NCBI GenBank assembly: GCA_000231825.2
Contig: JH720318.1
Coordinates: forward strand, 576,539-640,538
Direction of reading: 5' to 3'
DNA: 64,000 nucleotides
Source: Tetrahymena elliotti 4EA
Taxonomy: Eukaryota > Ciliophora > Oligohymenophorea > Hymenostomatida > Tetrahymenidae
Part shown: one piece after another, positions 25,618 to 39,200 of the stretch
Layout: each line of letters opens with the position of its first letter
How positions within the stretch are numbered: the stretch's first letter is position 1
Notes under the pieces: generated by a model
Database searches by the model: none
What the model saw: only the letters and a program-made list of their open reading frames with translations
What the model was told of the DNA's origin: nothing
Translations under genes and position numbers: made by a program

Positions 25618-26323
25618 ATCTCCCTTCCTAATTTGATATATTTTTTCAAAACTGAATTTTCTAAGTTAATTATCAAAAATGCTTAATCATGCAATTAAAT
25701 TTTCAAAACATAAATTATTAAACATACAATTATTAGATTTTAATAGTTATTAATTGGTTTTCAATCTATTTCTTTAAATTGTTTAATTTATTATAGAAAT
25801 TTCTTATATATTTTCTATTACAATTATGGTCAAAAATGGAAAAATTTAAAATATTTTTGTTGTTTAAAAATAGTTCTAAATTTTTAATAGCAATTTTTTT
25901 AAAAAGATTTGTTATTATTTTGTGAAAAAAATTTTTGTAAAATTATCAATTTTAAAATTTGAGAGATAGAAGAAAAATTAATTTATTATAAAAATGAGAA
26001 GTAATACATTTTCTAACTCAGTAATTTACAAATTCTTTATATTTGTAAATTTAAATACTTATTCATTCCAAAGAATTTTAGTCATAAATTGATAAAAAAA
26101 TTCAGAAAGATTAATTTTTATCACAAAGATAATTGAAGATAAGAATTTTGCAAGTCAAGTTTATTAATTATTAACTAAAAAAAATTAAATAAGTTATCAT
26201 CAACTTTTTTTTGAAAAGATATTTTTTTAAACATAAAAGTAAAAGAAAAAGTAATTTTTAATTTCGTTTAGGCTTTTAGTAAACCAAGAAATAGGCTCCT
26301 TCTTTAAAAATAACTTGAATATC
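25618..26323. other. Divergent intergenic region between kinase and ARID genes
   Basis: A/T-rich; expected to contain both promoters. Nothing else seen. Confidence 0.6.
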
Positions 26324-29300
26324 ATGGATTACTAATCAAATATTAAGGTGGATTAGGCAGCATTTTTATTTGATTAACTTTCAAACATTTATATTGCAGT
26401 TGATCCAATTGATAAACTAAATAGAAGAAAAAGATTTAATGAAGATTTTAGATTTATAATAAAGAAAGATGAGCTACATACATACAAAAATATAGACTTA
26501 TTTGCCATTTACGATGCAGTAATAAGGAGGGGGTAATTATCATTCTGCTTATTAAAAGACATTAATTGAAATTTTTAAAATAAATTGAAGTGGATATGAA
26601 AAAGTGAATACAGAATTGAGATGGAATGAAATTCTTCGCTCATTAGATTATTACAATTTTACTTAAAGTGAACTTATGACAATTTATGATAAACAACTCC
26701 TTGAGTTAGAGAAAAAATCACATATTAATAGTAATGTTATTTTTTCTTTAAAGAGCAATTACTTGTTAAAATCTTTATGTTTTATTGAGCCTAAGAATCT
26801 TTAAAGCGCGCATAAAAATTATTTTTGAATATTCAAAAACTTATAGTTATGAGCTGACTTGGATTCAAAAGGCTAAATTTTTATATGATATAATTGTACA
26901 ATATTTATGATAATTGTTTAGAAAAAGGTTACTACTTTTCTTAGAAGAGGATTGAAGTTTTTGCTCTACCTAATGCTCATTTTAGTGGTTTCTTTTAAAG
27001 AAAAATATCAAAAAATTTGTATGCTCAAGAATATGAATTCTTTAAATCATAAAATTTTGAGCATTTAGATATATTTCTAAGTATTAGAAGTATTGTTCTA
27101 TGCCACTCTTTAAAGGGATAACAAATTTGTAAAATAAGTTCTTACAATATTGATGATAGCTTTAAAGACCTTCTATACAAAACATTTTAATTTTATTTAT
27201 CTTGTGGATCAGTACCACTAAAAACAATAAAACCTTACTCCAAGTAAGAAAAAGACACAAAATAGATTTCTAAACTGGGTTTAGATAATTTAAGTAAAAT
27301 TTAGATTGCTGTAGTTGGGTTTACTATTCCCAATTTATTGCTTTGTTTAGAACTATTAAGATTCGGATTTAGTGTAACATTATCGTACTACCCTAAATAG
27401 TAATTAATTATGAAAATAAAATAAGTTTTTTCTCAGAGTTTGTTTACAACATTTTTTACAATTTAAGAAACCTTAATCGCTTAAAATTATAATACAATAC
27501 GCCATCTAATTGATTAATTATGATTGCTGCAAATTTTTTCTTTGTTGCAAAATTGAAATAATTTAGTTAGAAATAATTTTTTTGTCTGGTTTCTGAGTGA
27601 AAGAAAATTTTGACAGATTCAATGATAAAAGGAAATTAAATTAAAATAAATTTATAAAATTATAGGAATAAGAGTGATTTTGAGTCTTTGATAGACTTTT
27701 GTCCTATAAAATTTAGCTAATTTGAAGGAGATAAAATTTACAATAATATAATTGAAAACAAATTATCATATCACACATTAAAATCTCCACAGTATATTAA
27801 CTACCAAAGTGGAGGTAAATTTAATTTTAGATTTATAAAATGAGTAGATTTAGTTAAATCTTTAATGAAAAAATAAAGGGAAAGTTTGGGATTACATGAT
27901 TAACTAAGGAATAAATTCATTTAATTAATTCCTAAAAAGGTTAATTTAAGAAAGTAAAGTTAATGGTTAAAAAACTATGTAAAGATATATTGATGATTGT
28001 TAGCAGTAATTTAGTTAATTTGATGAAAATGAAAATTTAGTCATTCAAAATTTGCTGCTTAAACTTTTAAATTTTGATCTTCCAAGGAATGGGAAAACTA
28101 CATTAAACGGATATTAAAATTACTTAAGTTAAATAAATTATTTTAGAGAAGATTTATGAATTTATTAATTTAATTTTTTATCAATTTAGGTGGAAAATTA
28201 AGAGAAATAAGTGATTTTATTATTGAGCCTTGCAATTGTTTTTTAAAATTAGGAACTTAAGATACTCTTTTGGCTTAAATGAAGGATTTTAGCAATTTTA
28301 CTTTCATAAGTTAAAATGCATAAAATTTTGAATTTAGATATAATATTGATGACATGACTGATACAAAAGTAAATGATTAGTAATAAAGGGTTAAAATAAC
28401 ATATGAAAATGGTCAAATTAAAGAGTTTGATTATGCAATTATGCATCCAAATAATCAGGAATTGAATGTATTTATTTTTTACATGCTTTAGTGTTCATAT
28501 AAATAAACAAAATTTATTACTAAAATATCAAGAGTGGTGAATTAGGGATATAAATGGATAGACTAAATGCTTAATATATTTTTAAAAAGTTAAAAGTTCT
28601 TGAAAAACATGAAATTCCAAAGCTCGTTTTAGAATTTAGTACAAAGTTTTGGAAAGATTAATATTTTTGTACTCTTTCTAAAAAGTATGGATCGTTAACA
28701 TTTATAGATATTTCGAACTTAAAAAATTCTAATTCTTAGTTTTTATTGATTTTTGTTTAAAATTTACCTGAAAACTATAGAACAGATTAAAATTTAAAAA
28801 GTGAAATTTTGCAAGTATGATTTCATTTATTTAATATTTAAAGATTTTAAGACTGAAATTTTAAAAAAATATTCAAATTAGATTATTTCTTAACTATCAG
28901 GCCCAAAGAATAAAGTTCAATATTAAAGAGAAAGATGGATAATGTCATGTTAGTTTACTATTAATAGCTAAATGCTTGAATAGTATGTTAATAATTCTAT
29001 CAAATCAAATATTTTAATTCATAATAAATAACAAAAAATCAGGGAAATTGATGAAGAATTTTCGGGATAGGTTTTAAATGGTTTAAATAAAAAAGAAAGC
29101 AACTCTTTTTAAGATAAGAATGACTCTAATAATGAGTAACTTTCATATTAATATTTTATCTCAAAATAATTTATTTTTATTCAAAAATAAATAAAGATTG
29201 TAGTATAACAAAACACAAAAGATAAATAAAAAATAGATATTGAAATAAAATCAATAAAATATATTTGATTTAAAATTATTCGATGGTTTGTTCATTAATT

Positions 29301-32300
29301 AATGTATATTTTAAAGTGAAATTTATAATAGAATGGATTAATACTATTGTAATATATACAATATTATTAATAATATCATTTAATAACTTGATAAAGAAGA
29401 AGAGATTGATAGTTCTGAGATCATTTTTTAGAATATCAAACAAAACTTCAGCAAAAAATAATCTGCTAACTTAGATATACTAAATACAAAAAGAAAAAGA
29501 CTAGAGTATTTATTAATTTTAGATTATTTTGTAAATAAAAATATATTCTTATTTCTAATAAAAGAGACTAAGATGACAGTGATAGTGACAGTGATCATAT
29601 CAAAATTAAAAAAAAGCCAAAATAGTAAATTTAATCAACAAAAGAAGCCTCTAAAGAAGCTTCAGAATCAAACTTATCATCTATACCCAAAAAAGATGAT
29701 AAAGCTGAAATAGTAGTTGATTTGACAACCTAAATAGAAGAGGATATTAGTATTTAATTGTAAGAGTGTATTCAGTAATAGTTTAGCAAAGAATTAAAAA
29801 AAGTAGAAAGCAGTGAAATAGATATTAAACCAATTTCAACTCAATCTATAAAGACTGAAAGTATTATTGAGGAATAGAAAGTTACTCTCTCTAATTCCGC
29901 TACTCTTTTAAACAAACCTAATATTTTATTACAATAATCACTATTACTATAAAAAAATAATATTATTTAAGAAACATAAATTCCAGATATATCTCAGTAA
30001 AATCTATTCCTACCATAATAATAACATCTTACTCCACAATAGTAAATATAGTAAGATAATCAAAGTTCCTCATTGGATTTACAGTAAAAAATTTAATATA
30101 ACCCATTTCTTTAACAATAATAATAGTTTACATTACAACTCAATTAATATTAAAAGTAAGAATCATCATAATAATTCTTAACTCAAACTTAACCTTTATA
30201 ATATTTTTAATATTAATTTATGCAAGACTTCAAGCCTAAATTGTTTTAGTAATAGTTTTAATAACAGTAGTAATCGCAATTATTTAATATACAAAATAAA
30301 GAAAAATAAAATTAAGTTAATTAAATTAAATAAGAAAATGGAATAATGGATTTGTAATTAAACACTTAAGCAGTGTTACAGAATTAAAATAAAGTTATAA
30401 ATGATAAAAATAGTTAAGGGCTACAAAGCTAAAATATATATTCTAAATTAATCTAAAAACCTACTACCGAACAAAAATAAGATTAAACATAGCAATTATA
30501 ACAATAGGCGCCTATATAAACTAATACTCCATAATAACTGAATGAAAATGAGTAAAAATAAGCTATTTTGTAATAATTATAGGAAATTCAAATAAATTAG
30601 TAAACTACTGAATAAATGAGTGAAAATAATAATAATAATAATAATAATATGATTATTGAATAGCAAATCTTCAAATCAGAAATAAGTTAAGAAGAAATAG
30701 AAGGAGAGGATGATGGTGATGAAGATGGAGATGCTACAGATGATAGTGATGAAAATTCAGAAGACTAAGAAAATGATGAAGACTATAATGGAGAATTTGA
30801 GGAAGAGAATGAAGAAATGGAAGAAGAATTAAATCATGAATAAGAAGAAGATAGCTAATAAAATGAATCTTAAAAATAGAACGGTAGTACTTCATAGATT
30901 AAAAAAACTAAGGGTAAAAGAGGAAGACCTAAAACAAAAGACATTAATTAACAAGCTACAAAAAAAGGTAAAGAAAAAGCTAATACTTCAACTAACGATA
31001 GAGATGAATTTAAACATATAGAATAACTTCCAAAATATTATCCTTTCAAGCAGTGGAAAACTAAGTAAATATAAAATTCGAGTTAAAAAAATGGAGCGAA
31101 TGATCTATTTCAGCAAATGGTTTAGAATTTCAGTCTATTTAGTGAAAATGTAATTAATTTCAATAAGTTTTTAGATTAGATGATGAACTAGCAAAAGTAA
31201 TACTTTCATTAGTGCATGGATTTATTTGAGTTAAGGCAACCATTAAAAGTTGGAGAAGATAAGTTTATATGGAAATTGGGTACACCTTATATCAATGGTT
31301 CTAGTAAATAACTATGCTTTAACAACGGATTTATGTCTGTTTATAGAGATTTTTCTATTAACCATACAAATAAAAGCACTTATTACCTTTTTACTTCAAT
31401 GTACATTAACGAATTTTAAAGAGAATACTATTCAATTATATCTGGTGATAATCTTAAAGTTATTTTAGTCCATAAAGATTTAAATCTACTATTCAATAAG
31501 TTTTAGAAAAAAATGAATAAAGCTGAAAGATATCGTAATGCTTTTTGTTATTATGATTTCGTCAATCCCATTTAAATATTTTAGAATTTATCTCATGAAA
31601 TTATTTATACCTCTATAGTTGATGTAAGTTTATTTCAATTTATTAAATTATTTATTCATTTTTTTATTTTCAAAACTTTAAAGAGCTTAAATGACAGATA
31701 AGATAAACTAGAAATAGAGAAGAGATTGTAAATAGAGTGCAGCGAAATAACATTTTTCTAATCAATTTTTGATTATTTCAAGAATTAAAAGAAGTAATAT
31801 AACATTCCTGATGGACTTACTTTAGGAGATCTTTTCTTTGGATACTACGATCCTAAAATTTAACTTCTTATGAAATTATCCAAAACATAACCAAATTTAA
31901 AAAGAGATGGTTCTTCTAAATAGATCAAGTATTTATTTTAAAAGAATGTTATTCCTAGAAAAAATGATCTCCAACAAGAAAAAATATCAACTGAATATAC
32001 AATAGTAAATAATATACCAGTACCTTAGTAATATTTAGCTCAAAGAAAGTAAATTAACAAAAAAAAAATTTTTTTAATGAAATTTTAATAAAATAAAAAT
32101 AAGGTTTATTGATTACGAAAATGGCTAGTATGAAGTTTATTATGGACTTGAAATAAAATGTTAAAAAAAGGCAGGAATGCTAAAGAAAAACCAAATAAGA
32201 TAATAAAATACAAAATTCACTTTAATCAAATTTGATGACTAATAAATGATGAAGAAAGATAAAAAAATCGAAGAGTTTGATAGTCCTTAGTCTTGCTTTA

Positions 32301-32917
32301 TTAATATAGTTTAGAATCTGTTAAATAATGTTAAAAATACATCATTTTTAATTGAGTATATCTATTAATTTATAAATAGTGAAATGAGAGCTTTAAAAAA
32401 GCTTCCAAAGTTTATTAGATTCTTAAATAAAATTCACAATTATGAAATACCAGAAATTTAAAATTAGTAATAAGAGATAATTAAGTACTTGACTAGAATA
32501 TCAATTAATTTTCTTAGTTAAGAAAATAATTCTAAGAAAGCTAAAAATATGTCTCTTAATTAAGTTCAAGAATTAATCATGAATTAGTTTGCTTTAGATG
32601 AATAAATTGAATCAATCATTAATAATTCAATAGAAAAACAAAATCTCAAAGAAATTATTTCTCAATACTCACTTTTTCATACTTATGTATTTTAGTTAAA
32701 TATATCATTAGAAGAATAAAAAGAATTCTTTGAAGAATATTGTAGAAATCCTAAAAAATATAATGTTATTTAATCATCTCATAACGATGATTAATTATTT
32801 TTAATTACTAGTGAATAACCTTATGATTACTCAAGCTTTGAAGAAGAATTCTAAGAAAAATAGTAAGAATAAATATTGGCAAAATAAAAATTATTTGGCA
32901 GCTCTACAGAAAATTGA
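26324..32917 (+). CDS. Giant ARID-domain, AT-hook, Q-rich chromatin protein
   Basis: ATG at 26324 gives MDYQSNIKVDQAAFLFDQLS and then an ARID/BRIGHT DNA-binding domain: RRKRFNEDFRFIIKKDEL, NIDLFAIYDAVIRRGGYEKV (across intron 26533-26590), LRWNEILRSLDYYNF and LMTIYDKQLLELEKK. Several hundred helical residues follow (for example VIQNLLLKLLNFDLPRNGK). Next comes a long Q-rich region encoded mainly by TAA/TAG (about 29900-30640), an acidic stretch (30680-30850), and an AT-hook, KTKGKRGRPKTK, near 30903-30938. A conserved-looking C-terminal region follows (GDLFFGYYDPKIQLL, RFIDYENGQYEVYYGLEIK) to TGA at 32915. Further introns supported by frame: 27815-27878, 29200-29221 or -29236, 31624-31683 and 32049-32103. 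Unresolved: 26750-26940, 27510-27660 and 28490-28560. ARID plus AT-hook suggests a SWI/SNF-type remodelling subunit (Swi1/ARID1/ARID2-like). That is inference. It might be two genes, but frame continuity near 29270-29560 argues for one. Confidence 0.8.
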
Positions 32918-33283
32918 AAAAACGAAGACATTAAACGTTACTTTACAAATAAAAAACATCTAACTCAAGCATAAAATAACAAATATTTATGTTTAAAATT
33001 AATTTATTTCATTAATTATCTTTTAGCTTAGAAAGATTTTCTTTAGCATAATTAATTTTGTCCAAAATTAGTTCTGTTAATTCCTTTTTATGACTAATTA
33101 TTTCAAATTTCTATTTTTATTGTAAAAAAAATATTAATTATTTCATTTTTGTATTAATTTATTTTTAAAATTAATAACAAAATATTTAACTTAATTCTTA
33201 AAAATTAAATTATTTATTCTTTAGTGCATCAATATTTATTTTTTAATAATCCTAAATCATTTTTAAATGTTTGCCATATATTT
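32918..33283. other. Convergent intergenic region
   Basis: Between the 3' ends of the ARID gene and VPS13. A/T-rich with no coding signal. Confidence 0.55.
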
Positions 33284-36200
33284 TCATAAATTATATTTAA
33301 AACCTGACTAGCACTACTTTGAAATATTGTTTAAACTAAGAATTTTGATTGTTAATTTTTAGTTTAATAAATTAAGTTTGGTTAAGAATTGTTTATATTC
33401 TAAACTACTAAAATAATAAATATTAAGTTTTATTTTTTATGAAATAAATTTTTTTATCAATTTAAAAAAATTTACCTAAAATTTATTAGATGGAAGCTTT
33501 TATATTATTTTTATGCTTGTATCTGAAGAGTTTATTTGGGTAATGTTGTTGATATCAACATCCCATATAAACTTATTATCCTTAAATCTCATTAAAATTA
33601 TGTAGTGTAAAGTTAAAACCAATAGCCTCTCATTACCATTTTATTCAAATTCATTTTAGGCATTGATATTTTATTCACTAGAATTTTGGTAAACTGCTAT
33701 TTGCCTAGCTAGCTCGAAATCCATTAAAATGAAACTACCTATAAAAATATCGTCTTTATATTTATTTTTTTAGTATTCATTAAAGAGCTTTATGATATCA
33801 GCATCAATTGCATCATATTCCTTATAATATTAATCAATACCATAGAATGGCCTTATTTTACGTATTCTTCTATTCGAAGGTTTATCATCAAAGAAAGTTA
33901 CAGTATTCTTTATTCCTTCAGCTGTTTTTGAGGCGAAGTCTATACCACCACAAATCGGTTTAAATAAAACACCACTTATTCCTTTCATGCCCCCTTAAAT
34001 CCAAAAAATTTTATACTTTTAACTGAATAAAATATAAAAATGTAGATTTACCTTTGAAAAATCCTACAACTCCTTATTTTTTTGCTTCATTATAGGGAAT
34101 ATCAAACAAGCCTTTATTTTTAATTTTTAATTTTCTAAAAAAATATTTAATTTAAATTGTTTACCAACTAACCCTCTCTAAAAACCATTAAACATAGCAT
34201 AGAGACCTATACCTACACCTTCTATTGCGTGTCTTGGATGATAAGAATTTATATACGCTCTTCTTTCTATGTAAACATCATCCTACAAAAAAATAAGTTG
34301 AATTTATTTCTTTTTATATATTTTTTACCAAAGAGAGTGTTGAGCATACAGTAGATAAAGGTTCTGTAAGAGATTAAATAGAGTTAAAAGAACCAGATAT
34401 ACTATTCTTTGCTAAACTTCCAACTCCTTTGAAAATAGATATAGTACCTTCAACAGGTCCTTTAATAAATCCCTCAATAGGATAACTGATGAGATCAGAA
34501 AATCCAATATAAATACTTTTAGCAAAGCCAAGAGGATTTGCTATCAAGTTAAGAGATCCGATCATATTTAGGAAAATAGAAATAACTGCTAAATAATAAC
34601 TTTTGACTAATCTTTTAATTGCTCCTGATGTTGTATCTAAAACATTATGTAATTTAGTTCTTTTTAACTTTACCTATTTTAAATTTGAAAAGAAATTTCT
34701 TATAAGAATTTAAATAAATATAGTCTTTGATTACTGATGCATTATCGATGTTCTTAAAGGCTAAACCGATAGCTTTGAAAATGTTTAACAAAAAGAATGA
34801 CTAATCTGCTGATTCTTCTTTCGTGTTTGCCTTAAAGGATAGATCAAGATCTATTGGATAAATTTCTATTTCATTTATGAGAGTGATAGCTTAGATGTTG
34901 GGTAATTTAGAATATTGCCACTCAAATTATATGTTAGAATTACTTCTCATCACATCATTCTAAAAATTCAATTCTTATAAATTATCAGTATATCCTGTAT
35001 TATCACCAAACATACTTTAAGTTGAGCTCACTCTATTCCCTTTGTTAAAAATGTTTTTCATGTTAATTACTCTGTTATTTGGATTCTTATCATTATTTTA
35101 AAGTAAATCCTGCTATTTTTATACAGCCTATAAAGGAGCATTACATTCTTAAATAAAATTAATAATGCAATCTAAGAAATTATCAGTTAATTTCAGAGTA
35201 GATTATTATAACTGACACTTAACACTCTTAATAATTTTAATATTTTTAACCATAATATTTTGCACTAATATCAAACTAAAATGAGGGCGATTGAGCTTTT
35301 ACATTTTTCTAATTTAAAAATAAATAAAAAATTTATAAAGAAAATATAAAAAAGAATTATAAATTGTACTCAAAAGCAGTAGGTGTAAAAACAACAGGGA
35401 AAGAGGCTGAGTAAGAGATATTGTTGTCAATTTAAATAAATCCTATTTTTAATTAGCAAGTTCTTTCACTTTAAGTTTACAGCATAACAAAATCAATATT
35501 TTTTAAATGACACAAAGCTATTTCCTATCTCTTTTATTTATTCCAGCTTATCAAACTAATGTTAAAGTTTTTCAGTTTAGCTCCAACCTTTTTTCATAAA
35601 TTAGCTTAATTAAAAACCTATTTAAAGAAATATAAATTTACTTAAATGTCCAAGTTATCTTCTAATTTATTTCTTTCATGGATTTCATGTTCAAAATAGA
35701 ATTTCACTTTTTTAGTTGAACCTTCAATACAAATCATGCCATAGAAAATTAAAAATTCATCCTCATTTTTTAATGAGCATATTTTGTATTCTCTTTCACT
35801 ATCATTATCTTCTAAGTCAAGTATAAGAGGCTCTACTTCATATTGGTCTAAATACCTCCCTTTAAATTTCAAATTTACTTAGATATGCTTATGTTGTATA
35901 GGCTACTCCCAAGCAAACTGCTACTATGTATGTGGGGATATTGTAAAAAATCTTTATTTTAAATATTTACTTTAAAAACATTTCAATAAGAAAAATAATT
36001 TACTAAAGCTGGTCTCTTTATGATAGTTCTATTTCAATGTCATCAAGCTTATTTTCTATTACATAAACAGCTTCTTCTTCATTATTACATTCATGAAGCA
36101 CCAGGTAGACAAGATGCTCATCTTATCTTACATCCAATTTCATAAATTTAGTATGATTGTCATTTCTTTAATTTCTTAAACAGAAAGATATCATATTATT

Positions 36201-39200
36201 TTTAGAGTCATTTACATCTATAGAACCACTCCATCCCCAAGTTCCTTCATCTGGTTCTTATACTCTTATTCTTAAGTGTTTATCTTTATTGAAATTAGTC
36301 CAAAAGAATGGTAATCTACTATCAGCTTCTACTACTGTAACACTCTTTTCTTCTGTACTCTAGCAAACACTCATACTGTATTAGGTCTTTAAATAAAAAC
36401 ATTTAATTAAAAAAAACCAAAGATTATTTTTGAAAAAATACCTTATTAACCACAATATACTTAGGACTTATAATTACAGATTTGATGTAAATCTATTAAA
36501 CTGAGTCTGTACATATAAGAGAAACATTCATTCCAAACTAATACAATGATGTTGGTTCACCTTCTTAAGGAACCTATTAAAAAATTCAAATTTTTTCTTA
36601 TAAAAATTTAATTATTTATAAAAAATTACACATAAGTCAATAGTATTTTAACCAAATGTTTATAAATCTATAGGCTATGATTGATGATCTCCATTTTCGT
36701 TAAGAGAAATAATTAAATTCTATAAATTAGAGAGAAGACATATTTTAGCTGAAGGTTAATTATTTTATTCAACATCCTAAAACTGCTATTACACTTAAGT
36801 AACTCTCTGTCCAGAGATAATTTACATCTATTTTTAAATGAATTTATTTCATGATAATTACTATAATCAAATTACAAAAATTTACTCTATTTTTTTGCTT
36901 AGAAAAATAAAAGATATCATAAGGAGTTTCATTGATGACAAACTGAGGAGCGTAAATAAAATATTTTTTACTTCCAAAAGTGTTTTCACATTTTTAAATT
37001 TCTAAAAATGTTGAATATTCTTAGTAATCAAAGACTTCTATTTTTTCTACTTGATTCTCATTTATTTCTGGGCTATAGAGAAGAGCTTCTTTACTCCATT
37101 TATATCCTGGGAGTTATACTGTTATTGAATATTAATTTATTTTTTCAATATTAAATTTATTTATTTGAAGAATTAAATTACCTCTCAGAAAAACTCTATG
37201 ATCAAGTGAAACATAATGTGATTGAATTTCTTATTGAATATGAAGAGTGCCATCAAATGTTTTCACATCTTTTCTATCATTTATTTAGATTTCGAATTAA
37301 AGCTTATATTTGAAAGGTAAGGGAAGGCAATTTTTAACAATTATACTAGGCTCAGCTTATATTATGCACTCTCCCTCTATTTGTTTTATAAATTTTATCA
37401 TCGAAATTTTATCATCACTGTGTTTAAGAGGATAGCTGACAATTTCTTAATTAATTTCAGCAACTTTATTTAAATTTAATTTTTATGACCACCTAATTTT
37501 AATTGAAAATTTTGTCAAATTAAAATGTGTGAAATCTTTGAAAAAATTTTACTTTTATTTATTGGTTAAATCTTGCCCTTCGATTTATTTTAGTGTCTGA
37601 CATATTTAATTGCTGAATCTGAATAATAAAATGTAATTTATTTTATCAAATGGAATGCAAAGTCTTTAATTTGGGCCTAATAAAAAAAACGAAGATGGGT
37701 ATTCATCAATATTTGCTTCGCTATTTATATTATTAGAACTAGCATGTTCACTTGATTCAATTTAACTTTCTCTTGCATTTGTGAAGCTTTAGAGGATAGA
37801 AGGATGCATTAATTAAATTTCTAGAGTCTCATCAAGCTTGTTAATAAAAGTTAAAGAAGATCTGAGAATGATCATCTTTCTTGTTGCTTAAGGTATAACT
37901 TCTATTATCAAATGTGTAGTCTACAAATTTTTATCTGACTTAAATTAGAGTTAATGCTTTTTTTAATAAAATATAAATATTCATAAAAGAGTAGTTCATT
38001 AAAATTTACCATAGTTTTTTTTATTGAATCCAAATCTATTCCATTAATAGCATCAAATTCTAAGTAAGGATGTTTCAAGCTCAAAGTAATTGTTCTCTTT
38101 TCTCTTAAATCTGAATTATTGAAGAAATTAGAATAGATATCAGAATCAATTTAGTAGTTCATTTCTGTCCAAGTTGGGATTGTATATCCAGGATGATAAT
38201 TAATTACTTATGCACCGTATGTGAACCTGTTTAATTTATTTGGGTCGTAATCTGATTTAATTGATATTGCATATCCTAATTCATTTCTAATAGTGTATGG
38301 AGAAACATATTCAAGAGATTCTTTTTCTGCACTTTCAACAAATTTGGTAGATGTTTCTCTTGATAAAGCTAATGATTCAATTTTATAATCTGATGATAAG
38401 TTATATTAATCCCTTAAGAAAATAGATACTTTATCAGGTGATTAAGCATATTATTATAATTAAAAGTTGCTACCTGAACTATTTCTTATTTAAGAAGATT
38501 ACTTGGGAATTTAGAGAGATTTTAATTGACTATTTTAAAGTTGAGTTGTTTCATTATTTTGAGTTTAATTTCCACTGCTATTATTAAAATTCTAAGTTAT
38601 TTATGATGAATCATTAAATTAATTTGGATTATTATCCTCCATCTCTTCACACTCTTCAAATATTTGTTCCATGTATATTAAATTCTAATTCTTTACACTT
38701 TACTGATATACTTTTTCATCAATTTCTAATAACTGAATTTCTCTTTTCCAGCTCATAATAGTATGTTTAATTATTTTTATCAATTCCTTTGATATGTTTA
38801 TGTTTATTTCTTCATATTCGGGATTCAGTTCTATGATAATCTATTTTCTAGGATTTGAGTATTTATTAAATGAAATATCAAAATCAAGAGCTGCTCTCTC
38901 TATAATAGCTTCCCATTTACTTGTGCTTGGATTATAAAACCCTAAAGAAAATTTAAATATAGCAGACATAATACTTTTAACCTAAGAAATATTATAAACC
39001 ATTTAAGTTTCATTCAAAGTCAATTCTAAAACTGGAACAGAGCTTCCTTCACCATCATTGATGATAAAAACCTTAGCACCATGCAAAACTACATCAAATA
39101 TCGTTTGCTAACTAGGAGTTTCTTAAGAGTTTTTAGGATCTTGCTTAAAGGCTTCCTCTTCCTCTTATTTCATTTTCACCTAATAATTTTAAAAGTATTA

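Noticed and set aside
27510..27620. TGA read as tryptophan or selenocysteine in the ARID gene
   Set aside because: TGA ends every other gene here and no SECIS-like element was seen; kept only as a question about local gene structure.
27784..27814. CTCCAC ... GTGGAG inverted pair like the one at 7440
   Set aside because: Lies inside coding sequence (SPQYINYQSGG), so the similarity is probably accidental.
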